Notes: generated by a model not told the origin, from the letters alone. A stretch of 64,000 nucleotides of DNA from Lachnospiraceae bacterium (GCA_902363445.1 CABJAB010000003.1:1-64000), one strand, 5' to 3'; shown: positions 17,308 to 26,850, counted from the stretch's first letter. Numbers and translations: made by a program.

Positions 17308-19884
17308 TTATTTCTCCAGCCTGCCGCAGCACTGCTTATATTTCTTTCCAGAACCGCAGGGGCAGGGATCGTTGGGATAGATTTTCTTATTTTCTCTCTT
17401 CTTGGGTGTATTGACAGCCGAATCATCCTTGTTGGTCCCGGTCACTTTGGCGACCTGTTCACGCTCTACCTTCTGCTCCACGCGGACATGGAACAGGAGC
17501 TTGACCGTATCCTCCTGGATATTGGCCGTCATAGCGTCAAACATCTCGTAACCGGCCATTTTATATTCCACCAGAGGATCTCTCTGGCCGTAAGCCTGGA
17601 GACCGATGCCCTGTCGCAGCTGGTCCATATCATCGATGTGGTCCATCCACTTCCGGTCGATCACCTTTAGGAGAATCACTCGCTCCAGCTCACGGACCTG
17701 CTCCGCTTCAGGGAATTGTGCTTCCTTTTCCTCGTAAAGCTTCACGGCTTCTTCCTTCAGCATGTGCTTCAGCTGGCTCTTATTATAGCTCTTATAGTCC
17801 TCTTCCTGTATCACGATGGGCTTGATCGGGATAATGGGAGAGATCAGATCATTCAGGCCCACGATATCCCAGTCCTCAGGCGCCTGATCGTCGGAAATAG
17901 TGCCGTCCACCGCGTTCTCCACCGTGTCGGTGATCATCTTGTAAATGACATCCCGCATGCTTTCCCCGTCCAGCACGCGGCGGCGCTCATTATAGATCAC
18001 CTCGCGCTGTTCGTTCATGACCTCATCGTAATCCAGCAGTCTCTTACGGATGCCAAAGTTATTTCCCTCAATCTTTTTCTGGGCTTTTTCAATGGCGCTG
18101 GAGAGCATCTTGTGCTCGATCTCCTCTCCGTCCTCCACTCCCAGTGTATTGAATATGGACATCAGACGCTCTGAACCGAAGAGGCGCATCAGATCGTCCT
18201 CCAGGCTGATATAGAACCTGGACTCGCCGGGGTCTCCCTGACGGCCGGAACGCCCGCGCAGCTGATTGTCGATACGCCTGGACTCATGCCGCTCCGTGCC
18301 GATGATCTTCAGCCCGCCCGCGGCGCGCGCTTCATCGTCCAGCTTAATATCGGTGCCGCGGCCGGCCATGTTGGTTGCGATAGTCACAGCGCCGTGCACA
18401 CCGGCTTCCGCGACGATCTCCGCTTCCATCTCATGGAACTTAGCGTTCAGCACCTTATGGGGAATCCCCTTTTTCCGAAGCAGATTACTGATCTCCTCTG
18501 AGGAATCGATATTAATGGTGCCGACCAGGACAGGCTGGCCCTTCCGGTGCGCTTCCATGACCGCTTCCACAACGGCGGTCAGCTTCTCTCTCTTTGTCTT
18601 ATATACGCCGTCCTGCCTGTCATCACGGATGACCGGCTTGTTGGTGGGAATTTCTATGACGTCCATCCCATAGATATCGCGGAATTCCTTTTCCTCCGTG
18701 AGAGCCGTTCCGGTCATACCTGCTTTCTTGTCAAATTTATTGAAGAAGTTCTGGAATGTGATCGTGGCAAGAGTCTTGCTCTCCCGTTTTACCTTCACAT
18801 GCTCTTTCGCCTCGATCGCCTGATGCAGACCGTCGGAATAGCGCCGGCCCGGCATGATACGCCCTGTGAACTCATCTACAATGAGCACCTGGTCGTCCTT
18901 GACCACATAGTCCTGGTCCCGGAACATCAGATAGTTTGCGCGGAGAGCCAGGATAATATTATGCTGGATCTCGAGATTCTCCGGATCGGCCAGGTTTTCA
19001 ATATGAAAGAACTGCTCAACCTTTTCCACGCCCTGAGCCGTCAGGTTCACGACCTTTTCCTTTTCATTGACGATGAAATCCCCGGTTTCGGTAATTTCCT
19101 CCTTCATGATGGCCGCCATCTTGGTCATCTCTCCGCTTTCTTCTCCCCGCTGGAGCCTCTTCGCAAGGCTGTCACAGATTTCATAAAGCTTCGTGGACTT
19201 CCCGCTCTGCCCGGAAATAATAAGAGGGGTCCTGGCCTCGTCGATGAGCACCGAGTCCACCTCGTCGACAATGGCGTAATGGAGCTCCCGGAGCACCAGC
19301 TGTTCCTTATAAATGACCATATTGTCCCTGAGGTAGTCAAATCCCAGTTCGTTGTTGGTCACATAGGTAATATCACAATTATAAGCAGTGCGCCGCTCAT
19401 CACTGTTCATGCTGTTTAACACGACCCCGACGGTCAGCCCGAGAAATTCATGGACCTGCCCCATCCATTCCGCATCACGGTGGGCCAGATAATCATTGAC
19501 CGTCACGATATGGACGCCTTTTCCCTCCAGAGCATTCAAATAAGCCGGAAGAGTAGCCACCAGGGTCTTTCCTTCACCGGTCTTCATCTCAGCGATACGT
19601 CCCTGATGGAGGATGATACCGCCCAGGATCTGTACCGGATAGTGTTCCATGTTAAGAACTCTTCTGGCCGCCTCACGGACCACCGCATAAGCCTCCGGCA
19701 TGATATCGTCCAGGGTCTCCCCCTTTTCCAGCCTTCCTTTGAATTCCTTGGTCTTTCCTCGGAGCTCCTCGTCGGAAAGCTTCATCATCTCCGGGCGGAG
19801 GGCTACCACCTTGTCCGCAGTCGGCTTAATGAGCTTTATCTCGCGCTCACTGTGTGTTCCAAATAATTTTTGTACTAAACCCAT
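17308..19884 (-). CDS. secA: Protein translocase ATPase SecA
   Basis: 858-residue motor of the Sec pathway, driving preproteins through SecYEG. Walker A lies in [19 protein letters not shown] near residue 100, DEAD-type motif II in [18 protein letters not shown], helicase motif VI in [20 protein letters not shown], and the C-terminal zinc/SecB-type motif is [16 protein letters not shown] 19884 is chosen because AGGAG lies 9 bases upstream; the frame extends 22 codons further. It has its own promoter at 19976-20004 and continues into prfB. Confidence 0.97.
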   Translation of the reverse strand: MGLVQKLFGTHSEREIKLIKPTADKVVALRPEMMKLSDEELRGKTKEFKGRLEKGETLDDIMPEAYAVVREAARRVLNMEHYPVQILGGIILHQGRIAEMKTGEGKTLVATLPAYLNALEGKGVHIVTVNDYLAHRDAEWMGQVHEFLGLTVGVVLNSMNSDERRTAYNCDITYVTNNELGFDYLRDNMVIYKEQLVLRELHYAIVDEVDSVLIDEARTPLIISGQSGKSTKLYEICDSLAKRLQRGEESGEMTKMAAIMKEEITETGDFIVNEKEKVVNLTAQGVEKVEQFFHIENLADPENLEIQHNIILALRANYLMFRDQDYVVKDDQVLIVDEFTGRIMPGRRYSDGLHQAIEAKEHVKVKRESKTLATITFQNFFNKFDKKAGMTGTALTEEKEFRDIYGMDVIEIPTNKPVIRDDRQDGVYKTKREKLTAVVEAVMEAHRKGQPVLVGTINIDSSEEISNLLRKKGIPHKVLNAKFHEMEAEIVAEAGVHGAVTIATNMAGRGTDIKLDDEARAAGGLKIIGTERHESRRIDNQLRGRSGRQGDPGESRFYISLEDDLMRLFGSERLMSIFNTLGVEDGEEIEHKMLSSAIEKAQKKIEGNNFGIRKRLLDYDEVMNEQREVIYNERRRVLDGESMRDVIYKMITDTVENAVDGTISDDQAPEDWDIVGLNDLISPIIPIKPIVIQEEDYKSYNKSQLKHMLKEEAVKLYEEKEAQFPEAEQVRELERVILLKVIDRKWMDHIDDMDQLRQGIGLQAYGQRDPLVEYKMAGYEMFDAMTANIQEDTVKLLFHVRVEQKVEREQVAKVTGTNKDDSAVNTPKKRENKKIYPNDPCPCGSGKKYKQCCGRLEK

Positions 19885-19975
19885 ATCTGTACGCTCCTGC
19901 TTCTTTACTAATCTGGGACCCGGTCCCGTCAAAAGTACACAGCTATCCAATGATAATCTACGATAAATCTTTCTT

Positions 19976-20004
19976 ATTGTATCACCAACCTCTTCTCAGT
20001 TCAA
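19976..20004 (-). promoter_or_regulatory. Promoter of secA-prfB
   Basis: Minus strand, -35 TTGAAC (19999-20004), 17-base spacer, -10 TACAAT (19976-19981). It would give a leader of about 85 bases before secA. Confidence 0.7.
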
Positions 20005-20139
20005 CTGTTTTTCCGGAACTCTTCCCCCCTCCTCCTCTCTTTTACCTTCCGGAAGCTTTTTTGACACAAATTTAGCTTTTTATACATGTTGCACAATTCG
20101 ACAAATCGTTTTGCGGCTTTCGACACGTGACATGAGAAG

Positions 20140-20232
20140 TTATCCACATTATCCACAAAAGTTATACACAATCCTATTCGTTGATTTTACGAGGTTTTAT
20201 AGTTGTCCACGGACTTATCCACACTATCCACA
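20140..20232 (+). promoter_or_regulatory. Cluster of DnaA-box sequences between secA and hpf
   Basis: Within 93 bases there are four exact TTATNCACA boxes, all on the plus strand: 20140-20148 and 20149-20157 (adjacent, TTATCCACA), 20162-20170 (TTATACACA) and 20215-20223 (TTATCCACA). Two near matches are TTGTCCACG (20203-20211) and CTATCCACA (20224-20232). A very AT-rich tract follows (20270-20460). It sits in a 648-base gene-free gap between the divergent secA and hpf genes. DnaA binding is a prediction. It is not next to dnaA/dnaN, and the strand bias does not switch here. Confidence 0.75.
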
Positions 20233-20417
20233 ATTTTACCCCTGTTTTGTGTGGACTACCCCCTTCGCCGAAAAAAAACACTTGTTTTGTGAACTTAACC
20301 AATTTTTCATTTTTTCGACCTTTTCTTTCCTTTTTCCCTTGACTTTTTCCGTCACCACGTTCCTACATTTTTTCACATTTTGTTGTCAAACAATTCACCT
20401 TCTTTTCATCTTTTGCC

Positions 20418-20445
20418 TTGTATATTTTTTGCTTTATGATATAAT
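20418..20445 (+). promoter_or_regulatory. Promoter of hpf
   Basis: Plus strand, -35 TTGTAT (20418-20423), 16-base spacer, perfect -10 TATAAT (20440-20445). It lies 88 bases before the hpf start, and a second TATAAT occurs at 20451-20456. Confidence 0.65.
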
Positions 20446-20532
20446 TTCTATATAATCCATCTGAGGTTTTCCGTGGATTTAGGAAGTCTTTTTACAAGAC
20501 CTCCAAGAATACGCAGAAAAGGAGTTGATGTT

Positions 20533-21060
20533 ATGCAGTACATCATTACAGGAAGAAATATCGACGTTACAGAGGGTCTTAAATCGGCCGTCCATGAAAA
20601 GATCGGTAAGCTGGAGCGGTATTTCAGTCCCGCCACCGAAGTCCATGTTACACTCAGCGTTGAAAAGGACCGCCAGAAAATTGAAGTCACCATTCCCGTA
20701 AAAGGCTCTATTATCCGTTCCGAGCAGGTCAGCAGCGACATGTATGTGTCCATCGACCTTGTGGAAGAAATTATTGAGCGGCAGTTAAAACGCTATAAAA
20801 CGAAATTGATCGACCAAAAGCAGAACGCTGCGTCTTTCTCAGAAGCGTATATGGAAGAAGAGGCCGAAGAAGCCGAAACCATAAAAATCGAACGTACCAA
20901 ACGGTTCGCTGTAAAGCCCATGGACCCGGAGGAGGCCTGCGTACAGATGGAACTTCTGGGACACAGCTTTTTTGTTTTCCGGAACGCAGATACGGATGAA
21001 GTCAATGTGGTATATAAAAGGAAGGGCAACACCTACGGTCTCATAGAACCAGATTTCTGA
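20533..21060 (+). CDS. hpf: Ribosome hibernation promoting factor, long form
   Basis: 175-residue long HPF, which binds idle 30S subunits and dimerises ribosomes into 100S particles. The N-terminal S30AE domain starts MQYIITGRNIDVTEGLK; after an acidic linker (YMEEEAEEAETIK), the C-terminal dimerisation domain runs KRFAVKPMDPEEACVQMELL to YGLIEPDF. ATG 20533 is preceded by AAAGGAG with 8-base spacing; an upstream in-frame ATG at 20473 is unlikely. hpf often lies next to secA in Firmicutes, but here the two genes diverge. Confidence 0.95.
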   Translation: MQYIITGRNIDVTEGLKSAVHEKIGKLERYFSPATEVHVTLSVEKDRQKIEVTIPVKGSIIRSEQVSSDMYVSIDLVEEIIERQLKRYKTKLIDQKQNAASFSEAYMEEEAEEAETIKIERTKRFAVKPMDPEEACVQMELLGHSFFVFRNADTDEVNVVYKRKGNTYGLIEPDF

Positions 21061-21107
21061 TGTCTGCCTGAAAGATAGGAATCTGCAAACAGGAAGGAGG
21101 ATTTCCA

Positions 21108-21710
21108 ATGGCCAAACGTGTAGTTACCATCAACCGTACCTATGGAAGCAACGGAAGAGTCATCGGCATCCGGCTGGCGGAAGCATTGGGCGTCCATTTC
21201 TATGACAAGGAGCTTCTCAAGCTGGCTCAGGAGCAGAAAAACATTCCCTATGAAGAACTGGTGAAGGTGGATGAGCAAAGGCCCAATCCATGGCGTTATC
21301 CTGTGGATGATCCCACGTTAATGGAAGGGCAGTACCGGTTCTATCCGATGAATGACGTGCTGTTCCACACCCAGGAGGATATCATCCGGGCGCTTTCTGA
21401 AAAGGAAGACTGCCTGATCGTCGGACGCTGTGCCAACCATATTCTTTCCGATGCACCTCATGTACTTCGTGTATGCATCAGCGCGCCTTACGCGTACCGT
21501 GTGGACGCTATCATGGAACGGGCCGATATTGACAGGTCCAAGGCCGCGTCCCTGGTGAAAAAAACGGACAAGCAAAGAAGAGAATACTACGAGCATTATA
21601 CCGGGCAGAATTGGCTGGATCTAAGCCAGTATGACATCTGCTTGGACAGCAGCCGCTTAAGCGAAAAACAGATCGTCGCCACGCTGACGGCGCTGTACGA
21701 GACTTTATAA
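21108..21710 (+). CDS. Cytidylate kinase-like family protein
   Basis: 200 residues. The N-terminus VVTINRTYGSNGRVIGIRLAEALG carries the modified P-loop of the cytidylate-kinase-like (AAA_26) family, GSNGRVIG in place of GxxGxGKS. It is followed by the lid-type sequences FYDKELLKLA and CLIVGRCANHIL, and the Arg-rich RVDAIMERADI. Members are common in Clostridia and often unassigned; nucleotide kinase activity is likely but the substrate is not proven. ATG 21108 follows AAGGAGG. It lies 47 bases after hpf and is followed by a strong terminator, so the two genes form one operon. Confidence 0.85.
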   Translation: MAKRVVTINRTYGSNGRVIGIRLAEALGVHFYDKELLKLAQEQKNIPYEELVKVDEQRPNPWRYPVDDPTLMEGQYRFYPMNDVLFHTQEDIIRALSEKEDCLIVGRCANHILSDAPHVLRVCISAPYAYRVDAIMERADIDRSKAASLVKKTDKQRREYYEHYTGQNWLDLSQYDICLDSSRLSEKQIVATLTALYETL

Positions 21711-21717
21711 AGTAAGC

Positions 21718-21758
21718 AAAGAAGGGGCGTTCCGCACATGGGACCGCCCCTTCTTTTT
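21718..21758. terminator. Bidirectional terminator
   Basis: AAAGAAGGGGCG pairs with CGCCCCTTCTTT, extended by TCC/GGG, and is followed by T-rich sequence on the plus side and preceded by A's. It serves the hpf operon (ending at 21710) and the ABC permease ending at 21761 on the other strand. Confidence 0.9.
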
Positions 21759-21760
21759 AT

Positions 21761-22915
21761 TTATTCCAGCATGATGCCCTTCACAGAGATCCGCCTTATC
21801 TTCGTAGCATAGAGGCCCATAACTGCTTCATATACCAGGACAAAGGAAACGAGCACCGCCGCAAAGCCCATAAAATTGAAACTGGTTTCCGGCACAGCTT
21901 TTTCGGTCGAGGCAAAAAACCCGACCATGACCTTGATCAGCATATACTGGTAAGCGGTCCCAACCGCAAAGCCAAGATATGCCGCCGGCCTGTATCCATT
22001 CAGGACTGCCCCTCTGCATTCCTGATAGGAATAACCGAACACCTTCATGAGGGAAATACTTTTGGCGTTGGCACTCACAACTGTCGTAACGGCCAGGAGC
22101 AGGGTAACAAAGGAAAGGAGAATGCCGATGCCGAAAACGATAGCCGTGAACATGGGACCGGCCAGCTCATCCTTTGTAATACTTACGGACATCTGCATCA
22201 TCGACGCATAGCAAAAGGAGGAAAACGCGATAAAGAAAACGAGGGCCGGCCGGCTCCTCACAGTACTCCGTCTGAGCTCCCGCAGGAAATGACTCGCTTC
22301 CGGCGCCCGGCTCTTTTTTCTTCTCCGCCTTTTGGATGCCTCCGTCCTTTCCCGTATCAAATCCAACGGAGGACATTTCATCTTATAACAGCCATACAGG
22401 ACGGCCAGTACTCCAAAAAACACCGCGGGCAAAATGGCCAGGCACACTGCCAGTAAAATATGAAAGTGAGGCGTGATATCCGGCAGGATCCCGCCTCCGT
22501 TCATCGCGTCATAAAAGACCGGCATCAGCAAATGAGAACCGGCAAAGCCTGAAGCCGTACCGGTGAGGACACTCAGTCCAAAAATCCAGAAGCCTTTCGC
22601 GATTTTCCAGTTGGAATACCCCAGCGCCTTTAAGATGCCCAATTCTTTTTTATGGGCGTCTATGTAGTGCTTGATATAAAAGAGCAGCATGACAACGGAA
22701 GTCAGCAAAAGGCATCCTCCGCTGACGGAACTGATCACATTCCCCATCAGTGCCTGGGCATCATAAAACGCCATTGCTTCTCCGGAAAGAACGAGAGCCT
22801 TTACCCCCGCCATGTCAAGATTGAAATTCAAAAACAGAGTACATACAAATACTGCACAAAAGGCGATGACGGAGATGCCGGCAAGCCTCAGCGCGTCCTT
22901 GGTCCTGACGATCAT
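21761..22915 (-). CDS. ABC transporter permease, FtsX/MacB-like
   Basis: 384 residues with about eight membrane segments in two FtsX-like modules. Each module has the recurring cytoplasmic loop KELGILKALGYSNWKIAKG (first) and KSISLMKVFGYSYQECRGA (second). The large extracytoplasmic domain of MacB is missing, making it a compact peptide/antibiotic-type permease. It is 4 bases downstream of its ATPase partner and under the TetR regulator at 23605-24192. Likely a drug or peptide efflux or sensing system; the substrate is unknown. Confidence 0.85.
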   Translation of the reverse strand: MIVRTKDALRLAGISVIAFCAVFVCTLFLNFNLDMAGVKALVLSGEAMAFYDAQALMGNVISSVSGGCLLLTSVVMLLFYIKHYIDAHKKELGILKALGYSNWKIAKGFWIFGLSVLTGTASGFAGSHLLMPVFYDAMNGGGILPDITPHFHILLAVCLAILPAVFFGVLAVLYGCYKMKCPPLDLIRERTEASKRRRRKKSRAPEASHFLRELRRSTVRSRPALVFFIAFSSFCYASMMQMSVSITKDELAGPMFTAIVFGIGILLSFVTLLLAVTTVVSANAKSISLMKVFGYSYQECRGAVLNGYRPAAYLGFAVGTAYQYMLIKVMVGFFASTEKAVPETSFNFMGFAAVLVSFVLVYEAVMGLYATKIRRISVKGIMLE

Positions 22916-22919
22916 ATGG

Positions 22920-23612
22920 TCACCATCCTATCTCGTAGGCGGTCCTGCGCGCCTGGCCTGTGTATCTTTCCACAATCTTTCCGCTGTTCATCCGGATGAC
23001 CGTATCCGCCATTTCCGCTATATTGACATTATGCGTGACCATGACGACCGTAAATCCCAGCTGCCGCTGAAGCCGGTCAATATAATCCAGAACAAGCCTT
23101 CCTGTTTCTTCATCCAGCGCTCCTGTCGGTTCGTCCAGATACAGCACTTTCGGATTTTTTGCCAGAGCCCTGGCTACGGATACCCGCTGCTGTTCTCCTC
23201 CGCTCAGTTCATCCGGATATTTTTCTTCCTTCCCTCCCAATCCAACGGCTTCTATGATCTGTCTGTATTCTTTATTTCCGGCCAGATCGGCGCCCATTTT
23301 CACATTCCGGTCCACATTCAGATTCGGCAGCAGATAATACTGCTGAAAAATAAAACCTACGTTTTCTTTCCGAAACTGTGTAAGCTGCTTATCGCCCAAA
23401 TTGCTGATGTCTGTTTCGTCATAACGGATACTGCCGCTGTCAGGGCGTTCCAGGCCAGAGGCTACGTTCAGCAGCGTAGACTTCCCGGAACCGGAAGGAC
23501 CCAGTATGACCGTAAAAGTCCCATTCTCAATCTTCAGGGATATGCCGCGAAGCGCCATAAAGGAGTTTTCACCGTTTCCATAAGACTTTTTGACCTGGCT
23601 GATCTCAATCAT
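22920..23612 (-). CDS. ABC transporter ATP-binding protein (MacB/LolD type)
   Basis: 230-residue nucleotide-binding domain. Walker [11 protein letters not shown]-loop in [14 protein letters not shown], signature [15 protein letters not shown], Walker [13 protein letters not shown] and switch histidine in [14 protein letters not shown] are all intact. The LDEPTGALD form is typical of the LolD/MacB/FtsE subfamily, matching the FtsX-like permease next to it. It overlaps the TetR gene by 8 bases. ATG 23612. Confidence 0.95.
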   Translation of the reverse strand: MIEISQVKKSYGNGENSFMALRGISLKIENGTFTVILGPSGSGKSTLLNVASGLERPDSGSIRYDETDISNLGDKQLTQFRKENVGFIFQQYYLLPNLNVDRNVKMGADLAGNKEYRQIIEAVGLGGKEEKYPDELSGGEQQRVSVARALAKNPKVLYLDEPTGALDEETGRLVLDYIDRLQRQLGFTVVMVTHNVNIAEMADTVIRMNSGKIVERYTGQARRTAYEIGW

Positions 23613-24192
23613 TTTTTCTCCTCCTGACGCCTCCCAGCTTTATCAACATTCCTTCGCATACGTCCGTCAGCATTCCCCCTATCTCGGGTTCTGTGAAACG
23701 GCATACTCCATTCGCGCACAAAGTGGCGATTCCATGGGTGAAAATCCACAGGCACTGATAGAGTCTCCGGGAATTCTCCTCGTCCATGCCGTATTCTTCC
23801 TTTACAGCTTCCAAGATCCGGCCGCTGTTCTCATCAATCACGGACAGGACATCCGGCAATCTCGGAGAGATTTCTCCTCCTGTCATGAACAACAGTTTAA
23901 ACAGATTCGGTTCCTCCCTGGCAAAGCGTATGTACTGTATCCCCGTCCCCTCAAAAGCGGCTTCCTTTGACAGCCCCTCCTGAATATATCCATTATAGAT
24001 ATCTTTAACCGCGCTCACCGTCTCCTGATATACTTCTTCCATATTCCGGAATACAGTAAAAACCGGTCTGGATGAGCTGCCCAGTTCCTCCCCCAGGCCC
24101 CTGGCCGTCAGACCGTCTCTGCCGTTTCTCCTGATGATCTCCACTGCGGCTGCGATCATCTCTTCTTTCGTATACTTCTGTTTCGGCGGCAT
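23605..24192 (-). CDS. TetR/AcrR family regulator
   Basis: 195 residues. The N-terminal TetR helix-turn-helix is KYTKEEMIAAAVEIIRRNGRDGLTARGLGEELGSSSRPVFTVFRNMEEVY; the rest is a helical ligand domain with a TetR_C-like LCANGVCRF region. ATG 24192 follows GGGGAAG; the frame runs up to 24237, overlapping the operator. It is the first gene of a regulator-ATPase-permease operon with a consensus promoter and a palindrome just after the -10, so autorepression released by the transported compound is likely. Confidence 0.9.
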   Translation of the reverse strand: MPPKQKYTKEEMIAAAVEIIRRNGRDGLTARGLGEELGSSSRPVFTVFRNMEEVYQETVSAVKDIYNGYIQEGLSKEAAFEGTGIQYIRFAREEPNLFKLLFMTGGEISPRLPDVLSVIDENSGRILEAVKEEYGMDEENSRRLYQCLWIFTHGIATLCANGVCRFTEPEIGGMLTDVCEGMLIKLGGVRRRKND

Positions 24193-24216
24193 AACGTCAC
24201 TTCCCCTTCTCAATAT

Positions 24217-24244
24217 AAAACATTTGTTTTGCAACATATGTTTT
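24217..24244. promoter_or_regulatory. Probable TetR operator
   Basis: Inverted repeat AAAACATTTG / CATATGTTTT (9 of 10 positions symmetric, 8-base centre) lying between the -10 box and the start codon of the tetR gene, where bound repressor would block initiation. Confidence 0.7.
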
Positions 24245-24246
24245 AC

Positions 24247-24275
24247 ATTATACCGGTTCTATGCTTCTCTGTCAA
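24247..24275 (-). promoter_or_regulatory. Promoter of the tetR-ABC operon
   Basis: Minus strand, perfect sigma-A boxes: -35 TTGACA (24270-24275), 17-base spacer, -10 TATAAT (24247-24252). The palindrome at 24217-24244 follows immediately. Confidence 0.85.
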
Positions 24276-24312
24276 CCGTATGATACAATCCCGCAAAAGC
24301 CCACGGCTCTGG

Positions 24313-25707
24313 TCACGCCAGCCGGCGTCCCAAAAGGATTCCCATGGCGGAGGCCATCATAAGCCCTCTGGTCCATCCGCTGGAATCGCCCAGGCAGAAC
24401 AGGTTCTGTACACTGGTTGTGAGCTCTTTATCCATCTTCACCCGGTTGCTGTAGAATTTGATCTCCGGAGAATAAAGCAAAGTCTCGGTGCTGGCAAATC
24501 CCGGCACCACCATATCCACGGCCTGAATAAAGTTGATGATATTCGTCATTGCCCGGTACGGCATAGCAGACGTAATATCTCCCGCCACCGCGTCCGGAAG
24601 TGTCGGCTTTACGTTGGAGCGGGACAATTCCTTCTGCCAGGTCCGCTTTCCATCCAGGATATCTCCATAACGCTGTACCAGGATATGGCCGTCTCCCAGC
24701 ATATTGGTGAGCTCTCCCATTTTTCTGGCATAAGCGATGGGCTGGCTGAACGGTTCCGCAAAATTATGAGAACACAGGATGGCCAAATTAGTGTTGCCCG
24801 ATTTGAGTTCCTTGAAAGAGTGTCCGTTCACCACCGCCAGATTGCCTTCATAGTTTTCCTGGCTGACAAAACCGCCGGGATTCTGGCAGAAGGTACGGAC
24901 CTTATTCTTAAAAGGCTTCGGATAACCGATCAGCTTGGATTCGTACAGCACATTATTGACATCCTCCATGATCTCATTCCGCACCTCCACCCGAACTCCG
25001 ATATCCACGGTGCCCGGCTTGTGGGCAATTCCATATTTGAAACAGATTCCCTCCAACCAGTCGGCTCCCCGCCGGCCGGTCGCCAAAACGATACTGTCCG
25101 CATCCACATATTCTCCCTTATCCTGCGCCCCGTTCTTTTTAAGCAAGACGCTGCGGCAGACATTGTCTTCTATCCGGATGTCCTCGCACCGGTAACCAAA
25201 CCATATTTCCACGCCGTGCTCCAGCAGATATTCTTCTATGGACCGATAAAGAGCCTGGGCTTTTTCCGTGCCCAAATGCCGGATTGGACAGTCGACCAGT
25301 TTAAGCCCTGCCTGTATTGCTCTTTTCCGTATCCCTTTGATCTTCTCTCCCTGGCCGACCCCCTCGACCTTTTTGTCCGCTCCGAACTCCAGATAAATGC
25401 TGTCCGCATAATCTATGGTCTCCTGGGCAAACTCTTCCCCGATGAGCTCCGGCAGATCTCCGCCCACCTCGCAGCTTAAAGAAAGCTTTCCGTCGGAAAA
25501 AGCTCCGGCTCCGGAAAATCCCGTTGTGATGCTGCAGGGCTCGCAGCCGATACACCGGCCGGCCTCTCCCTTAGGGCATTTCCGTTTTTCCACCGGCCGT
25601 CCCTGCTCCACCATCAGAATCTTCTTACTGCTGCCCTTCCTGAGCATCTCCAAGGCCGTAAAAATCCCGGCCGGCCCTGCGCCAATAATCACTACATCAT
25701 ACTTCAT
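24313..25707 (-). CDS. FAD-dependent dehydrogenase, COG2509 type
   Basis: 464 residues with an N-terminal FAD-binding fold MKYDVVIIGAGPAGIFTALEML, a four-cysteine stretch (CPKGEAGRCIGCEPC, residues about 53-67), the second dinucleotide-type block SIVLATGRRGADWLE, and a C-terminal FAD block NLFCLGDSSGWTRGLMMASAMG. This matches the widespread but uncharacterised FAD-dependent dehydrogenases of COG2509. Start ATG 25707 or 25710 shares GAAAGGGG. The frame continues in-frame into repeat copy A up to 26055, but that extension is repeat sequence, not part of the gene. Confidence 0.88.
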   Translation of the reverse strand: MKYDVVIIGAGPAGIFTALEMLRKGSSKKILMVEQGRPVEKRKCPKGEAGRCIGCEPCSITTGFSGAGAFSDGKLSLSCEVGGDLPELIGEEFAQETIDYADSIYLEFGADKKVEGVGQGEKIKGIRKRAIQAGLKLVDCPIRHLGTEKAQALYRSIEEYLLEHGVEIWFGYRCEDIRIEDNVCRSVLLKKNGAQDKGEYVDADSIVLATGRRGADWLEGICFKYGIAHKPGTVDIGVRVEVRNEIMEDVNNVLYESKLIGYPKPFKNKVRTFCQNPGGFVSQENYEGNLAVVNGHSFKELKSGNTNLAILCSHNFAEPFSQPIAYARKMGELTNMLGDGHILVQRYGDILDGKRTWQKELSRSNVKPTLPDAVAGDITSAMPYRAMTNIINFIQAVDMVVPGFASTETLLYSPEIKFYSNRVKMDKELTTSVQNLFCLGDSSGWTRGLMMASAMGILLGRRLA

Positions 25708-25744
25708 CATTAAAACCCCTTTCTTAAAAGCTTTTGTACATACC

Positions 25745-26043
25745 TTATCACATGGAATACGCCCGCCCGGAAGGCATGAATTAAGGGATACCCTAGGGTA
25801 TGCCTTTGAATACCTTTTGAACAAGTTTTCTTTGTCTGATTTACAAGGCAGGAGGAAATCCGATTCCGTTTCTGAGCGAACAGAAGACCGGAAATCATTC
25901 AGATTTCCTGCCGACATGTGAGTGGTACCGCCGAAGCGGGAATAAAACGGCCCTAGCATCGCCAGCGAACCGACACTGTGACGACCTGAACTTCTGCCGG
26001 TGGCTTTGGGATTGACAATAATGATTCCAAAAGGTATTTTGAA
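25745..26043 (-). repeat. Mosaic intergenic repeat, copy A
   Basis: Read on the minus strand, it has a head (CAAAATACCTTTTGGAATCATT... CCGGCAGAAGTTC), a middle (GGTTCGCTGGCGATGC... CTCACATGTC) shared with copy D, and a tail from GGAATCGGATTTCCTCCTG to CTTAATTCATGCC and two small hairpins, shared with copy B. It ends about 35 bases before the flavoprotein start. Its orientation is opposite to copies B, C and D. It is open in a frame fused to the flavoprotein by chance. Confidence 0.85.
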
Positions 26044-26256
26044 ATTAAAAATCAAAAACTGCCGTCCCGAGGCTACAGCTTCTCCTTAGTGAGAACCTAT
26101 AGTCAACTGAATCGGCAGTTGGTAGAAACATTCATCCATGCTATGAATATATATACGCTCAACGACACCATTTTATTATAAAACGGCTGAATCGTCAAGC
26201 AGAACCTATTCTTAAATGGGTGTGCCTGATTACTTGTAGATGGCATCAAATGGCGG
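26044..26256. other. AT-rich spacer between repeat copy A and the lipoprotein gene
   Basis: There is no coding sequence I can support. It contains the 8-bp inverted repeat AACTGCCG (26057-26064) / CGGCAGTT (26113-26120) and a strongly AT-rich stretch, then the lipoprotein promoter. It may be a remnant of a mobile element, but no transposase is visible. Confidence 0.4.
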
Positions 26257-26262
26257 TATAAT
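26234..26262 (+). promoter_or_regulatory. Promoter of the lipoprotein gene
   Basis: Plus strand, -35 TTGTAG (26234-26239), 17-base spacer, -10 TATAAT (26257-26262), 37 bases before the start codon. Confidence 0.65.
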
Positions 26263-26299
26263 ATCCTTATCAGCTTGAATTTGTGACGGAGGTAAAAAC

Positions 26300-26773
26300 A
26301 TGTTTCACAAAAATAAAATTATTATGTTTTTAGTCGGTATAATCAGTGTTGTTAGCCTGACAGCGTGTTCTAAAACAGATGATGGTCAATCAAGCAGAGT
26401 AGGAATCAGAAATACTGGAAAAACGGTTCTTGAAATGGAAATGGACGCAAATTACAGTAATTCCGACCCATTTGAGAATGGGCTCCTGTTTTGTGTGTCC
26501 GAAGATATAGAAACTTTAGATGCAGAAGTTTCTTTTCAAATGGACGGCGAAAGCGGCATTGTAGAAATAAAGGACAGAAATGCTGATGAAATTTTATGGA
26601 GTAATATATGGAATGAAAACGTTAGTGACGATACTTTTACAATTTTGCTTGAGAATCTGCAAAAAGAAAAAGAGTACGTTGTGCGGTTTACTGGAACCAA
26701 AATAAAATATGCGGTTGTAAAAGTATCGTTTGATAATGATTTGGTTCAGGAAAAAACAAGACCTTCAAAATAG
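26300..26773 (+). CDS. Small lipoprotein, function unknown
   Basis: 157 residues. The signal peptide MFHKNKIIMFLVGIISVVSL ends in a lipobox Leu-Thr-Ala-Cys (cysteine near residue 23), so it should be lipid-anchored outside the membrane. The mature part is acidic with many beta-type stretches and ends EKEYVVRFTGTKIKYAVVKVSFD; no family is recognised. ATG 26300 follows GGAGG. The gene is clearly more AT-rich than its neighbours and is bracketed by inverted repeat copies A and B, which suggests acquisition. Confidence 0.75.
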   Translation: MFHKNKIIMFLVGIISVVSLTACSKTDDGQSSRVGIRNTGKTVLEMEMDANYSNSDPFENGLLFCVSEDIETLDAEVSFQMDGESGIVEIKDRNADEILWSNIWNENVSDDTFTILLENLQKEKEYVVRFTGTKIKYAVVKVSFDNDLVQEKTRPSK

Positions 26774-26804
26774 AATTTCAATTTGACAGTTTAATCTTTT
26801 ATAT

Positions 26805-26850
26805 CAAACAAGCTGTTAATCTATTACGATTGACTGCTTGTTTGTTGGTT
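26805..26850 (+). terminator. Terminator of the lipoprotein gene
   Basis: CAAACAAGC pairs perfectly with GCTTGTTTG over a 22-base loop, 32 bases past the stop, followed by the moderately T-rich TTGGTT. Confidence 0.6.

Noticed and set aside
20140..20460. DnaA-box cluster plus AT-rich tract as the chromosomal origin
   Set aside because: No dnaA, dnaN, rpmH or gyr genes are nearby, and genes on both sides stay mostly on the minus strand, so replication direction does not appear to switch. It is kept only as a DnaA-binding region.
25710..26055. N-terminal extension of the flavoprotein by 115 residues
   Set aside because: The extension is the translation of repeat copy A; the same residues appear in unrelated places (copy B), and the FAD fold starts right after a good ribosome site at 25707.
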